Shown here in pieces: positions 11,641 to 25,461 of a stretch of DNA of 64,000 nt. Source of the stretch: Hippophae tibetana (Eukaryota; Streptophyta; Magnoliopsida; Rosales; Elaeagnaceae); contig CM072801.1 in assembly GCA_037013495.1 (NCBI GenBank), positions 82,569,816 to 82,633,815 on the forward strand, given 5' to 3'. The translations under genes were made by a program, and so were the position numbers. The stretch's first letter is position 1; the number at the start of each line of letters is the position of its first letter. The notes under the pieces were generated by a model that had not been told where the DNA came from, ran no database searches, and worked only from the letters and a program-made list of their open reading frames with translations.

Positions 11641-12730
11641 GCTGTCAATGAGATATTGGTTCCGACAAAGGTTTCTTTATTTATTTGGTCATTAAATCTG
11701 TATTCTTCCTAAAACCGTATAGGAGCAGAAAAAGAAAGGGGCTAGCTTTCATAATTTCAAAAATAACAAAACATTTGATGAATCAGACTTCCAACATCAA
11801 ATGACCATAACTTTTGACTGGGGTATCGTAACGACTATTATAATATATCAAATCGGAGCACGTCTCGATCCATACAATAATTGTTGGCCTCGGATTGGAA
11901 CCTGATTTCTGTACCCAAATTCCATCGTGTACATAACCTATCGATGGTTTTAAGATTTTGTCGTACATTTGCGGTTTACTTACCTTCGATATGATTCAAT
12001 AGAGCTGTCAATGAGATATTGGTTTCGACAAAGGTTTCTTTATTTATTTGGTCATTAAATCTGTATTCTTCCTAAAAATGTATGGGAGCAGAAAAAGAAA
12101 GGGGCTAGTTTTCATAATTTCAAAAATAACAAAACATTTGATGAATCAGACTTCCAACATCAAATGACCATAACTTTTGACTTGGGTATCGTAACGACTA
12201 TTATAATATATCAAATCGGAGCTCGTCTCGATCCATACAATAATTGTTGGCCTCGGAATGGAACTTGATTTCTGTACCCAAATTCCATCGTGTACATAAC
12301 CTATCGAGGGTTTTAAGATTTTGTCGTAAATTTGCGGTTTACTTACCTTCGATATGATTCAATAGAGCTGTCAATGAGATATTGGTTTCGACAAAGGTTT
12401 CTTTATTTATTTGGTCATTAAATCTGTATTCTTCCTAAAAACGTATAGGAGCAGAAAAAGAAAGGGGCTAGTCTTCAAAACTTCAAAAATACGAAAACAT
12501 TTGATGAATCAGACTTCCAACATCAAATGACCATAACTTTTAACTCGGGTATCGTAACGTCTATTATAATATATCAAAATCGGAGCTCGTCTCGATCCAT
12601 ACAATAATTTTTGGCCTAGCATTGGAACCTGATTTCTGTACCCAAATTCCATCGTGTACATAACCTATCGAGGGTTTTAAGATTTTGTCGTAAATTTGCG
12701 GTTTACTTACCTTCGATATGATTCAATAGA
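11641..12730 (+). repeat. Domain B 1,090-bp 3-monomer HOR, copy 1
   Basis: Monomers start at 11641, 12004 and 12367. Markers are ggttccgac with aaaaccgtat, ctagctttc, tcggattgg and cgtacattt in the first; aaaaatgtatggg with gacttggg and aacttgatttctg in the second; cgtatagg, gtcttcaaaac and cgtctatt in the third. Confidence 0.85.
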
Positions 12731-13456
12731 GCTGTCAATGAGATATTGGTTCCGACAAAGGTTTCTTTATTTATTTGGTCATTAAATCTGTATTCTTCCT
12801 AAAACCGTATGGGAGCAGAAAAAGAAAGGGGCTAGCTTTCATAATTTCAAAAATAACAAAACATTTGATGAATCAGACTTCCAACATCAAATGACCATAA
12901 CTTTTGACAGGGGTATCGTAACGACTATTATAATATATCAAATCGGAGCACGTCTCGATCCATACAATAATTGTTGGCCTCGGATTGGAACCTGATTTCT
13001 ATACCCAAATTCCATCGTGTACATAACCTATCGATGGTTTTAAGATTTTGTCGTACATTTGCGGTTTACTTACCTTCGATATGATTCAATAGAGCTGTCA
13101 ATGAGATATTGGTTTCGACAAAGGTTTCTTTATTTATTTGGTCATTAAATCTGTATTCTTCCTAAAAATGTATGGGAGCAGAAAAAGAAAGGGGCTAGTT
13201 TTCATAATTTCAAAAATAACAAAACATTTGATGAATCAGACTTCCAACATCAAATGACCATAACTTTTGACTTGGGTATCGTAACGACTATTATAATATA
13301 TCAAATCGGAGCTCGTCTCGATCCATACAATAATTGTTGGCCTCGGAATGGAACTTGATTTCTGTACCCAAATTCCATCGTGTACATAACCTATCGAGGG
13401 TTTTAAGATTTTGTCGTAAATTTGCGGTTTACTTACCTTCGATATGATTCAATAGA
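12731..13456 (+). repeat. Domain B 3-monomer HOR, partial copy 2
   Basis: Monomers start at 12731 and 13094 and repeat the first two classes of the 1,090-bp unit at +1,090 bp. Private changes include gacagggg and ctatacccaa in the first. The third class does not follow. The array enters the 5-monomer unit instead. Confidence 0.85.
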
Positions 13457-15274
13457 GCTGTCAATGAGATATTGGTTTCGACAAAGGTTTCTTTATTTAT
13501 TTGGTCATTAAATCTGTATTCTTCCTAAAAACGTATGGGAGCAGAAAAAGAAAGGGGCTAGTTTTCAAAATTTCAAAAATACGAAAACATTTGCTGAATC
13601 AGACTTCCAACATCAAATGACAATAACTTTTAACTCGGGTATCGTAACGACTATTATAATATATCAAAATCGGAGCACGTCTCGATCCATACAATAATTG
13701 TTGGCCTAGAATTGGAACCTGATTTCCGTACCCAAATTCCATCGTTTACATAACTTATCGAGGGTTTGAAGATTTTGTCGTAAATTTCCGGTTTACTTAC
13801 TTTCGATTTGAATCGATAGAGCTGTAAATGAGATATTGGATCCGACAAAGGTTTCTTTATTTTTTTGGTCATTAAATCTGTATTCTTCCTAAAAAAACTA
13901 TGGGAGCAGAAAATGAAAGGGGCTAGTTTTCATAATTTCAAAAATAACAAAACATTTGATGAATCAGACTTCCAACATCAAATGACCATAACTTTTGACT
14001 GGGGTATCGTAACGACTATTATAATATATCAAATCGGAGCTCGTCTCGATCCATACAATAATTGTTGGCCTCGTAATGGAACCTGATTTCTGTACCCAAA
14101 TTCCATCGTGTACATAACCTATCGATGGTTTTAAGATTTTGTCGTAAATTTGCGGTTTACTTACCTTCGATATGATTCAATAGAGCTGTCAATGAGATAT
14201 TGGTTTCGACAAAGGTTTCTTTTTTTATTTGGTCATTAAATCAGTATTCTTCCTAAAAACGTATAGGAGCAGAAAAAGAAAGGGGCTAGTCTTCAAAACT
14301 TCAAAAATACGAAAACATTTGATGAATCAGACTTCCAACATCAAATGACCATAACTTTTAACTCGGGTATCGTAACGTCTATTATAATATATCAAAATCG
14401 GAGCTCGTCTCGATCCATACAATAATTGTTGGCCTAGCATTGGAACCTGATTTCTGTACCCAAATTCCATCGTGTACATAACCTATCGAGGGTTTTAAGA
14501 TTTTGTCGTAAATTTGCGGTTTACTTACCTTCGATATGATTCAATAGAGCTGTCAATGAGATATTGGTTCCGACAAAGGTTTCTTTATTTATTTGGTCAT
14601 TAAATCTGTATTCTTCCTAAAACCGTATGGGAGCAGAAAAAGAAAGGGGCTAGTTTTCATAATTTCAAAAATAACAAAACATTTGATGAATCAGACTTCC
14701 AACATCAAATGACCATAACTTTTGACTGGGGTATCGTAACGACTATTATAATATATCAAATCGGAGCACGTCTCGATCCATACAATAATTGTTGGCCTCG
14801 GAATGGAACCTGATTTCTGTACCCAAATTCCATCGTGTACATAACCTATCGATGGTTTTAAGATTTTGTCGTACATTTGCGGTTTACTTACCTTCGATAT
14901 GATTCAATAGAGCTGTCAATGAGATATTGGTTTCGACAAAGGTTTCTTTATTTATTTGGTCATTAAATCTGTATTCTTCCTAAAAATGTATGGGAGCAGA
15001 AAAAGAAAGGGGCTAGTTTTCATAATTTGAAAAATAACAAAACATTTGATGAATCAGACTTCCAACATCAAATGACCATAACTTTTGACTTGGGTATCGT
15101 AACGACTATTATAATATATCAAATCGGACCTCGTCTCGATCCATACAATAATTGTTGGCCTCGGAATGGAACTTGATTTCTGTACCCAAATTCCATCGTG
15201 TACATAACCTATCGAGGGTTTTAAGATTTTGTCGTAAATTTGCGGTTTACTTACCTTCGATATGATTCAATAGA
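13457..15274 (+). repeat. Domain B 1,818-bp 5-monomer HOR, copy 1
   Basis: Monomers start at 13457, 13821, 14185, 14549 and 14912. The first two are new here: caaaatttc with tttgctgaatc, and a hybrid with a ggatccgac/ggtcatta front joined to an aaaaaaactatg/tcgtaatgg back. The last three are the same classes as the 3-monomer unit, rotated. The 5-monomer unit can therefore be read as the 3-monomer unit plus two inserted monomers. Confidence 0.88.
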
Positions 15275-17092
15275 GCTGTCAATGAGATATTGGTTTCGAC
15301 AAAGGTTTCTTTATTTATTTGGTCATTAAATCTGTATTCTTCCTAAAAACGTATGGGAGCAGAAAAAGAAAGGGGCTAGTTTTCAAAATTTCAAAAATAC
15401 GAAAACATTTGCTGAATCAGACTTCCAACATCAAATGACAATAACTTTTAACTCGGGTATCGTAACGACTATTATAATATATCAAAATCGGAGCACGTCT
15501 CGATCCATACAATAATTGTTGGCCTAGAATTGGAACCTGATTTCCGTACCCAAATTCCATCGTTTACATAACTTATCGAGGGTTTGAAGATTTTGTCGTA
15601 AATTTCCGGTTTACTTACTTTCGATTTGAATCGATAGAGCTGTAAATGAGATATTGGATCCGACAAAGGTTTCTTTATTTTTTTGGTCATTAAATCTGTA
15701 TTCTTCCTAAAAAAACTATGGGAGCAGAAAAAGAAAGGGGCTAGTTTTCATAATTTCAAAAATAACAAAACATTTGATGAATCAGACTTCCAACATCAAA
15801 TGACCATAACTTTTGACTGGGGTATCGTAACGACTATTATAATATATCAAATCGGAGCTCGTCTCGATCCATACAATAATTGTTGGCCTCGGAATGGAAC
15901 CTGATTTCTGTACCCAAATTCCATCGTGTACATAACCTATCGATGGTTTTAAGATTTTGTCGTAAATTTGCGGTTTACTTACCTTCGATATGATTCAATA
16001 GAGCTGTCAATGAGATATTGGTTTCGACAAAGGTTTCTTTATTTATTTGGTCATTAAATCAGTATTCTTCCTAAAAACGTATAGGAGCAGAAAAAGAAAG
16101 GGGCTAGTCTTCAAAACTTCAAAAATACGAAAACATTTGATGAATCAGACTTCCAACATCAAATGACCATAACTTTTAACTCGGGTATCGTAACGTCTAT
16201 TATAATATATCAAAATCGGAGCTCGTCTCGATCCATACAATAATTGTTGGCCTAGCATTGGAACCTGATTTCTGTACCCAAATTCCATCGTGTACATAAC
16301 CTATCGAGGGTTTTAAGATTTTGTCGTAAATTTGCGGTTTACTTACCTTCGATATGATTCAATAGAGCTGTCAATGAGATATTGGTTCCGACAAAGGTTT
16401 CTTTATTTATTTGGTCATTAAATCTGTATTCTTCCTAAAACCGTATGGGAGCAGAAAAAGAAAGGGGCTAGTTTTCATAATTTCAAAAATAACAAAACAT
16501 TTGATGAATCAGACTTCCAACATCAAATGACCATAACTTTTGACTGGGGTATCGTAACGACTATTATAATATATCAAATCGGAGCACGTCTCGATCCATA
16601 CAATAATTGTTGGCCTCGGAATGGAACCTGATTTCTGTACCCAAATTCCATCGTGTACATAACCTATCGATGGTTTTAAGATTTTGTCGTACATTTGCGG
16701 TTTACTTACCTTCGATATGATTCAATAGAGCTGTCAATGAGATATTGGTTTCGACAAAGGTTTCTTTATTTATTTGGTCATTAAATCTGTATTCTTCCTA
16801 AAAATGTATGGGAGCAGAAAAAGAAAGGGGCTAGTTTTCATAATTTGAAAAATAACAAAACATTTGATGAATCAGACTTCCAACATCAAATGACCATAAC
16901 TTTTGACTTGGGTATCGTAACGACTATTATAATATATCAAATCGGAGCTCGTCTCGATCCATACAATAATTGTTGGCCTCGGAATGGAACTTGATTTCTG
17001 TACCCAAATTCCATCGTGTACATAACCTATCGAGGGTTTTAAGATTTTGTCGTAAATTTGCGGTTTACTTACCTTCGATATGATTCAATAGA
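15275..17092 (+). repeat. Domain B 1,818-bp 5-monomer HOR, copy 2
   Basis: Monomers start at 15275, 15639, 16003, 16367 and 16730. All class markers repeat at +1,818 bp, including tttgctgaatc, aaatcagtatt and atttgaaaaataac. Only scattered single-base differences were seen, for example gacctcg in copy 1 where this copy has gagctcg. Confidence 0.88.
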
Positions 17093-18184
17093 GCTGTCAA
17101 TGAGATATTGGTTTCGACAAAGGTTTCTTTATTTATTTGGTCATTAAATCTGTATTCTTCCTAAAAACGTATGGGAGCAGAAAAAGAAAGGGGCTAGTTT
17201 TCAAAATTTCAAAAATACGAAAACATTTGATGAATCAGACTTCCAACATCAAATCACAATAACTTTTAACTCGGGTATCGTAATGACTATTATAATATAT
17301 CAAAATCGGAGCACGTCTCGATCTATACAATAATTGTTGGCCTAGAATTGGAACCTGATTTCCGTACCCAAATTCCATCGTTTACATAACTTATCGAGGG
17401 TTTGAAGATTTTGTCGTAAATTTCCGGTTTACTTACTTTCGATTTGAATCGATAGAGCTGTAAATGAGATATTGGATCCGACAAAGGTTTCTTTATTTTT
17501 TTGGTCATTAAATCTGTATTCTTCCTAAAAAAACTATGGGAGCAGAAAAAGAAAGGGGCTAGTTTTCATAATTTCAAATATAACAAAACATTTGATGAAT
17601 CAGACTTCCAACATCAAATGACCATAACTTTTGACTGGGGTATCGTAACGACTATTATAATATATCAAATCGGAGCTCGTCTCGATCCATACAATAATTG
17701 TTGGCCTCGGAATGGAACCTGATTTCTGTACCCAAATTCCATCGTGTACATAACCTATCGATGGTTTTAAGATTTTGTCGTAAATTTGCGGTTTACTTAC
17801 CTTCGATATAATTCAATAGAGCTGTCAATGAGATATTGGTTTCGACAAAGGTTTCTTTATTTATTTGGTCATTAAATCTGTATTCTTCCTAAAAACGTAT
17901 AGGAGCAGAAAAAGAAAGGGGCTAGTCTTCAAAACTTCAAAAATACGAAAACATTTGATGAATCAGACTTCCAACATCAAATGACCATAACTTTTAACTC
18001 GGGTATCGTAACGTCTATTATAATATATCAAAATCGGAGCTCGTCTCGATCCATACAATAATTGTTGGCCTAGCATTGGAACCTGATTTCTGTACCCAAA
18101 TTCCATCGTGTACATAACCTATCGAGGGTTTTAAGATTTTGTCGTAAATTTGCGGTTTACTTACCTTCGATATGATTCAATAGA
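17093..18184 (+). repeat. Domain B 5-monomer HOR, partial copy 3
   Basis: Monomers start at 17093, 17457 and 17821 and match the first three classes of the 1,818-bp unit. Private changes are caaatcacaataac, gtaatgac, tcaaatataac and gatataattc. These private changes recur at 21459-22550, which ties this segment to the 4,366-bp duplication. Confidence 0.85.
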
Positions 18185-18548
18185 GCTATCAATGAGATAT
18201 TGGTTCCGACAAAGGTTTCTTTATTTATTTGGTCATTAAATCTGTATTCTTCCTAAAACCGTATGGGAGCAGAAAAAGAAAGGGGCTAGTTTTCAAAACT
18301 TCACAAATACGAAAACATTTGATGAATCAGACTTCCAACATCAAATGACCATAACTTTTAACTCGGGTATCGTAACGACTATTATAATATATCAACATCG
18401 GAGCTCATCTCGATCCATACAATAATTGTTGGCCTAGCATTGGAACCTGATTTCTCTACCCAAATTCCATCGTTTACATAACTTATCGAGGGTTTGAAGA
18501 TTTCGTCGTAAATTTCCGGTTTACTTACCTTTGATTTGAATCAATAGA
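18185..18548 (+). repeat. Junction monomer between domains B and C
   Basis: The head reads gctatcaatg where other monomers read gctgtcaatg. Further markers are ggttccgac, aaaaccgtat, cttcacaaatacg, caacatcgg, gctcatctcg, gatttcgtcg and acctttgattt. The same monomer recurs at 22551 with a normal gctgtc head, so the head change arose after the 4,366-bp duplication. Confidence 0.8.
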
Positions 18549-20731
18549 GCTGTAAATGAGATATTGCATCCGACAAAGGTTTATTTATTTATTTGGTTAA
18601 TAAATCTGTATTCTTCCTAAAAAAACTATGGGAGCAGAAAAAGAAAGGGGCTAGTTTTCATAATTTCAAAAATAACAAAACATTTGATGAATCACACTTC
18701 CAACATCAAATGACCAAAACTTTTGACTGCGGTATCGTAACGACTATTATAATATATCAAATCGGAGCTCGTATCGATCCATACAATAATTGTTGGCCTC
18801 AGAATGGAACCTGATTTCTGTACCCAAATTCCATCGTGTACATAACCTATCGATGGTTTTAAGATTTTGTCGTAAATTTGCGGTTTACTTACCTTCGATA
18901 TTATTCAATAGAGCTGTTAATGAGATATTGGTTTCGACAAAGGTTTCTTTATTTATTTGGTCATTAAATCTGTATTCTTCCTAAAAACGTATGGGAGCAG
19001 AAAAAGAAAGGGGCTAGTTTTCAAAACTTCAAAAATACGAAAACATTTGATGAATCAGACTTCCAACATCAAATGACCATAACTTTTAACTCGGGTATCG
19101 TAACGACTATTATAATATATCAAAATCGGAGCACGTCTCGATCCATACAATAATTGTTGGCCTAGAATTGGAACCTGATTTCGGTACCCAAATTCCATCG
19201 TTTACATAACTTATCGAGGGTTTGAAGATTTTGTCGTAAATTTCCGGTTTACTTACTTTCGATTTGAATCGATAGAGCTGTAAATGAGATATTGGATCCG
19301 ACGAAGGTTTCTTTATTTTTTTGGTCATTAAATCTGTATTATTCCTAAAAACGTATGGGAGCAGAAAAAGAAAGGGGCTAGTTTTCCAAACTTCGAAAAT
19401 ACAAAAACATTTGATGAATCAGACTTCCAACATCAAATGACCATAACTTTTAACTAGGGTATCGTAACGACTATTATAATATATCAAAATCGGAGCTCGT
19501 CTCGATCCATACAATAATTGTTGGCCTAGCATTGGAACCTGATTTCTCTACCCAAATTCCATCGTTTACATAACTTATCGAGGGTTTGAAGATTTTGTCG
19601 TAAATTTGCGGTTTACTTACCTTCGATTTGAATCAATAGAGCTGTAAATTAGATATTGCATCCGACAAAGGTTTCTTTATTTATTTGGTCAATAAATCTG
19701 TATTCTTCCTAAAAAAACTATGGGAGCAGAAAAAGAAAGGGGCTAGTTTTCATAATTTCAAAAATAACAAAACATTTGATGAATCAGACTTCCAACATCA
19801 AATGACCATAACTTTTGACTGGGGTATCGTAACGACTATTATAATATATGAAATCGGAGCTCGTCTCAATCCATACAATAATTGTTGGCCTCGGAATGGA
19901 ACCTGATTTCTGTACCCAAATTCCATCGTGTACATAACCTATCGATGGTTTTAAGATTTTGTCGTAAATTTGCGGTTTACTTACCTTCGATATGATTCAA
20001 TAGAGCTGTCAATGAGATATTGGTTTCGACAAAGGTTTCTTTATTTATTTGGTCATTAAATTTGTATTCTTCCTAAAAACGTATGGGAGCAGAAAAAGAA
20101 AGGGGCTAGTTTTCATAATTTCAAAAATAACAAAACATTTGATGAATCAGACTTCCAACATCAAATGACCATAACTTTTGACTTGGGTATCGTAACGACT
20201 ATTATAATATATCAAATCGGAGCTCGTCTCGATCCATACAATAATTGTTGGCCTCGGAATGGAACCTGATTTCTGTACCCAAATTCCATCGTGTACATAA
20301 CCTATCGAGGGTTTTAAGATTTTGTCGTAAATTTGCGGTTTACTTACCTTCGATATGATTCAATAGAGCTGTCAATGAGATATTGGTTTCGACAAAGGTT
20401 TCTTTATTTATTTGGTCATTAAATCTGTATTCTTCCTAAAAACGTATGGGAGCAGAAAAAGAAAGGGGCTAGTTTTCAAAACTTTAAAAATACGAAAACA
20501 TTTGATGAATCAGACTTCCAACATCAAATGACAATAACTTTTAACTCGGGTATCGTAACGACTATTATAATATATCAAAATCGGAGCACGTCTCGATCCA
20601 TACAATAATTGTTGGCCTAGAATTGGAACCTGATTTCCGTACCCAAATTCCTTCGTTTACATAACTTATCGAGGGTTTGAAGATTTTGTCGTAAATTTGC
20701 GGTTTACTTACTTTCGATTTGAATCGATAGA
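18549..20731 (+). repeat. Domain C 2,183-bp 6-monomer HOR, copy 1
   Basis: Monomers start at 18549, 18913, 19277, 19641, 20005 and 20368. Markers in order are ggttaata with atcacactt; gctgttaatg with tttcggtaccc; cgacgaagg with tccaaacttcg; aaattag with ggtcaata and tatatgaaatc; gacttggg with tcggaatgg; and actttaaaaatacg with gacaataac and ccttcgttta. Confidence 0.88.
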
Positions 20732-22914
20732 GCTGTAAATGAGATATTGCATCCGAAAAAGGTTTCTTTATTTATTTGGTTAATAAATCTGTATTCTTCC
20801 TAAAAAAACTATGGGAGCAGAAAAAGAAAGGGGCTAGCTTTCATAATTTCAAAAATAACAAAACATTTGATGAATCAGACTTCCAACATCAAATGACCAT
20901 AACTTTTGACAGGGGTATCGTAACGACTATTATAATATATCAAATCGGAGCACGTCTCGATCCATACAATAATTGTTGGCCTCGGATTGGAACCTGATTT
21001 CTGTACCCAAATTCCATCGTGTACATAACCTATCGATGGTTTTAAGATTTTGTCGTACATTTGCGGTTTACTTACCTTCGATATGATTCAATAGAGCTGT
21101 CAATGAGATATTGGTTTCGACAAAGGTTTCTTTATTTATTTGGTCATTAAATCTGTATTCTTCCTAAAAATGTATGGGAGCAGAAAAAGAAAGGGGCTAG
21201 TTTTCATAATTTGAAAAATAACAAAACATTTGATGAATCAGACTTCCAACATCAAATGACCATAACTTTTGACTTGGGTATCGTAACGACTATTATAATA
21301 TATCAAATCGGAGCTCGTCTCGATCCATACAATAATTGTTGGCCTCGGAATGGAACTTGATTTCTGTACCCAAATTCCATCGTGTACATAACCTATCGAG
21401 GGTTTTAAGATTTTGTCGTAAATTTGCGGTTTACTTACCTTCGATATGATTCAATAGAGCTGTCAATGAGATATTGGTTTCGACAAAGGTTTCTTTATTT
21501 ATTTGGTCATTAAATCTGTATTCTTCCTAAAAACGTATGGGAGCAGAAAAAGAAAGGGGCTAGTTTTCAAAATTTCAAAAATACGAAAACATTTGATGAA
21601 TCAGACTTCCAACATCAAATCACAATAACTTTTAACTCGGGTATCGTAATGACTATTATAATATATCAAAATCGGAGCACGTCTCGATCTATACAATAAT
21701 TGTTGGCCTAGAATTGGAACCTGATTTCCGTACCCAAATTCCATCGTTTACATAACTTATCGAGGGTTTGAAGATTTTGTCGTAAATTTCCGGTTTACTT
21801 ACTTTCGATTTGAATCGATAGAGCTGTAAATGAGATATTCGATCCGACAAAGGTTTCTTTATTTTTTTGGTCATTAAATCTGTATTCTTCCTAAAAAAAC
21901 TATGGGAGCAGAAAAAGAAAGGGGCTAGTTTTCATAATTTCAAATATAACAAAACATTTGATGAATCAGACTTCCAACATCAAATGACCATAACTTTTGA
22001 CTGGGGTATCGTAACGACTATTATAATATATCAAATCGGAGCTCGTCTCGATCCATACAATAATTGTTGGCCTCGGAATGGAACCTGATTTCTGTACCCA
22101 AATTCCATCGTGTACATAACCTATCGATGGTTTTAAGATTTTGTCGTAAATTTGCGGTTTACTTACCTTCGATATAATTCAATAGAGCTGTCAATGAGAT
22201 ATTGGTTTCGACAAAGGTTTCTTTATTTATTTGGTCATTAAATCTGTATTCTTCCTAAAAACGTATAGGAGCAGAAAAAGAAAGGGGCTAGTCTTCAAAA
22301 CTTCAAAAATACGAAAACATTTGATGAATCAGACTTCCAACATCAAATGACCATAACTTTTAACTCGGGTATCGTAACGTCTATTATAATATATCAAAAT
22401 CGGAGCTCGTCTCGATCCATACAATAATTGTTGGCCTAGCATTGGAACCTGATTTCTGTACCCAAATTCCATCGTGTACATAACCTATCGAGGGTTTTAA
22501 GATTTTGTCGTAAATTTGCGGTTTACTTACCTTCGATATGATTCAATAGAGCTGTCAATGAGATATTGGTTCCGACAAAGGTTTCTTTATTTATTTGGTC
22601 ATTAAATCTGTATTCTTCCTAAAACCGTATGGGAGCAGAAAAAGAAAGGGGCTAGTTTTCAAAACTTCACAAATACGAAAACATTTGATGAATCAGACTT
22701 CCAACATCAAATGACCATAACTTTTAACTCGGGTATCGTAACGACTATTATAATATATCAACATCGGAGCTCATCTCGATCCATACAATAATTGTTGGCC
22801 TAGCATTGGAACCTGATTTCTCTACCCAAATTCCATCGTTTACATAACTTATCGAGGGTTTGAAGATTTCGTCGTAAATTTCCGGTTTACTTACCTTTGA
22901 TTTGAATCAATAGA
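20732..22914 (+). repeat. Block of domain B monomers between 6-monomer copies
   Basis: Monomers start at 20732, 21096, 21459, 21823, 22187 and 22551. The length is also 2,183 bp, but the contents are domain B classes: a hybrid (gcatccgaaaaagg front, gacagggg/tcggattgg/cgtacattt back), then near copies of the monomers at 16730, 17093, 17457, 17821 and 18185. It is the left half of the second 4,366-bp copy and separates two runs of the 6-monomer unit. Confidence 0.85.
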
Positions 22915-25461
22915 GCTGTAAATGAGATATTGCATCCGACAAAGGTTTATTTATTTATTTGGTTAATAAATCTGTATTCTTCCTAAAAAAACTATGGGAG
23001 CAGAAAAAGAAAGGGGCTAGTTTTCATAATTTCAAAAATAACAAAACATTTGATGAATCACACTTCCAACATCAAATGACCAAAACTTTTGACTGCGGTA
23101 TCGTAACGACTATTATAATATATCAAATCGGAGCTCGTATCGATCCATACAATAATTGTTGGCCTCAGAATGGAACCTGATTTCTGTACCCAAATTCCAT
23201 CGTGTACATAACCTATCGATGGTTTTAAGATTTTGTCGTAAATTTGCGGTTTACTTACCTTCGATATTATTCAATAGAGCTGTTAATGAGATATTGGTTT
23301 CGACAAAGGTTTCTTTATTTATTTGGTCATTAAATCTGTATTCTTCCTAAAAACGTATGGGAGCAGAAAAAGAAAGGGGCTAGTTTTCAAAACTTCAAAA
23401 ATACGAAAACATTTGATGAATCAGACTTCCAACATCAAATGACCATAACTTTTAACTCGGGTATCGTAACGACTATTATAATATATCAAAATCGGAGCAC
23501 GTCTCGATCCATACAATAATTGTTGGCCTAGAATTGGAACCTGATTTCGGTACCCAAATTCCATCGTTTACATAACTTATCGAGGGTTTGAAGATTTTGT
23601 CGTAAATTTCCGGTTTACTTACTTTCGATTTGAATCGATAGAGCTGTAAATGAGATATTGGATCCGACGAAGGTTTCTTTATTTTTTTGGTCATTAAATC
23701 TGTATTATTCCTAAAAATGTATGGGAGCAGAAAAAGAAAGGGGCTAGTTTTCCAAACTTCGAAAATACAAAAACATTTGATGAATCAGACTTCCAACATC
23801 AAATGACCATAACTTTTAACTAGGGTATCGTAACGACTATTATAATATATCAAAATCGGAGCTCGTCTCGATCCATACAATAATTGTTGGCCTAGCATTG
23901 GAACCTGATTTCTCTACCCAAATTCCATCGTTTACATAACTTATCGAGGGTTTGAAGATTTTGTCGTAAATTTGCGGTTTACTTACCTTCGATTTGAATC
24001 AATAGAGCTGTAAATTAGATATTGCATCCGACAAAGGTTTCTTTATTTATTTGGTCAATAAATCTGTATTCTTCCTAAAAAAACTATGGGAGCAGAAAAA
24101 GAAAGGGGCTAGTTTTCATAATTTCAAAAATAACAAAACATTTGATGAATCAGACTTCCAACATCAAATGACCATAACTTTTGACTGGGGTATCGTAACG
24201 ACTATTATAATATATGAAATCGGAGCTCGTCTCAATCCATACAATAATTGTTGGCCTCGGAATGGAACCTGATTTCTGTACCCAAATTCCATCGTGTACA
24301 TAACCTATCGATGGTTTTAAGATTTTGTCGTAAATTTGCGGTTTACTTACCTTCGATATGATTCAATAGAGCTGTCAATGAGATATTGGTTTCGACAAAG
24401 GTTTCTTTATTTATTTGGTCATTAAATTTGTATTCTTCCTAAAAACGTATGGGAGCAGAAAAAGAAAGGGGCTAGTTTTCATAATTTCAAAAATAACAAA
24501 ACATTTGATGAATCAGACTTCCAACATCAAATGACCATAACTTTTGACTTGGGTATCGTAACGACTATTATAATATATCAAATCGGAGCTCGTCTCGATC
24601 CATACAATAATTGTTGGCCTCGGAATGGAACCTGATTTCTGTACACAAATTCCATCGTGTACATAACCTATCGAGGGTTTTAAGATTTTGTCGTAAATTT
24701 GCGGTTTACTTACCTTCGATATGATTCAATAGAGCTGTCAATGAGATATTGGTTTCGACAAAGGTTTCTTTATTTATTTGGTCATTAAATCTGTATTCTT
24801 CCTAAAAACGTATGGGAGCAGAAAAAGAAAGGGGCTAGTTTTCAAAACTTTAAAAATACGAAAACATTTGATGAATCAGACTTCCAACATCAAATGACAA
24901 TAACTTTTAACTCGGGTATCGTAACGACTATTATAATATATCAAAATCGGAGCACGTCTCGATCCATACAATAATTGTTGGCCTAGAATTGGAACCTGAT
25001 TTCCGTACCCAAATTCCTTCGTTTACATAACTTATCGAGGGTTTGAAGATTTTGTCGTAAATTTGCGGTTTACTTACTTTCGATTTGAATCGATAGAGCT
25101 GTAAATGAGATATTGCATCCGAAAAAGGTTTCTTTATTTATTTGGTTAATAAATCTGTATTCTTCCTAAAAAAACTATGGGAGCAGAAAAAGAAAGGGGC
25201 TAGTTTTCATAATTTCAAAAATAACAAAACATTTGATGAATCACACTTCCAACATCAAATGACCAAAACTTTTGACTGGGGTATCGTAACGACTATTATA
25301 ATATATCAAATCGGAGCTCGTATCGATCCATACAATAATTTATGGCCTCGGAATGGAACCTGATTTCTGTACCAAAATTCCATCGTGTACATAACCTATC
25401 GATGGTTTTAAGATTTTGTCGTAAATTTGCGGTTTACTTACCTTCGATATTATTCAATAGA
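21096..25461 (+). repeat. 4,366-bp 12-monomer segmental duplication, copy 2
   Basis: This is the second copy. Differences noted by eye are few: attcgatcc near 21,840 for attggatcc; gctgtc at 22551 for gctatc at 18185; aaaaatgtat near 23,716 for aaaaacgtat; gtacacaaat near 24,642 for gtacccaaat. The last monomer (25098) differs from its partner at 20732: it has gactgggg, gtatcgatcc and taatttatgg. The duplication therefore ends around there. Confidence 0.85.
22915..25097 (+). repeat. Domain C 2,183-bp 6-monomer HOR, copy 2
   Basis: Monomers start at 22915, 23279, 23643, 24007, 24371 and 24734. All markers of the unit at 18549 are kept, at +4,366 bp. Confidence 0.88.

Larger units (their letters stand above)
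16730..21095 (+). repeat. 4,366-bp 12-monomer segmental duplication, copy 1
   Basis: Twelve monomers, from the start at 16730 to the end of the one at 20732, recur 4,366 bp downstream with very few changes. This segment spans the end of the 5-monomer unit, the junction monomer and one complete 2,183-bp 6-monomer unit. Boundaries are given in monomer register. The true breakpoints lie within flanking monomers that share sequence. Confidence 0.85.
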
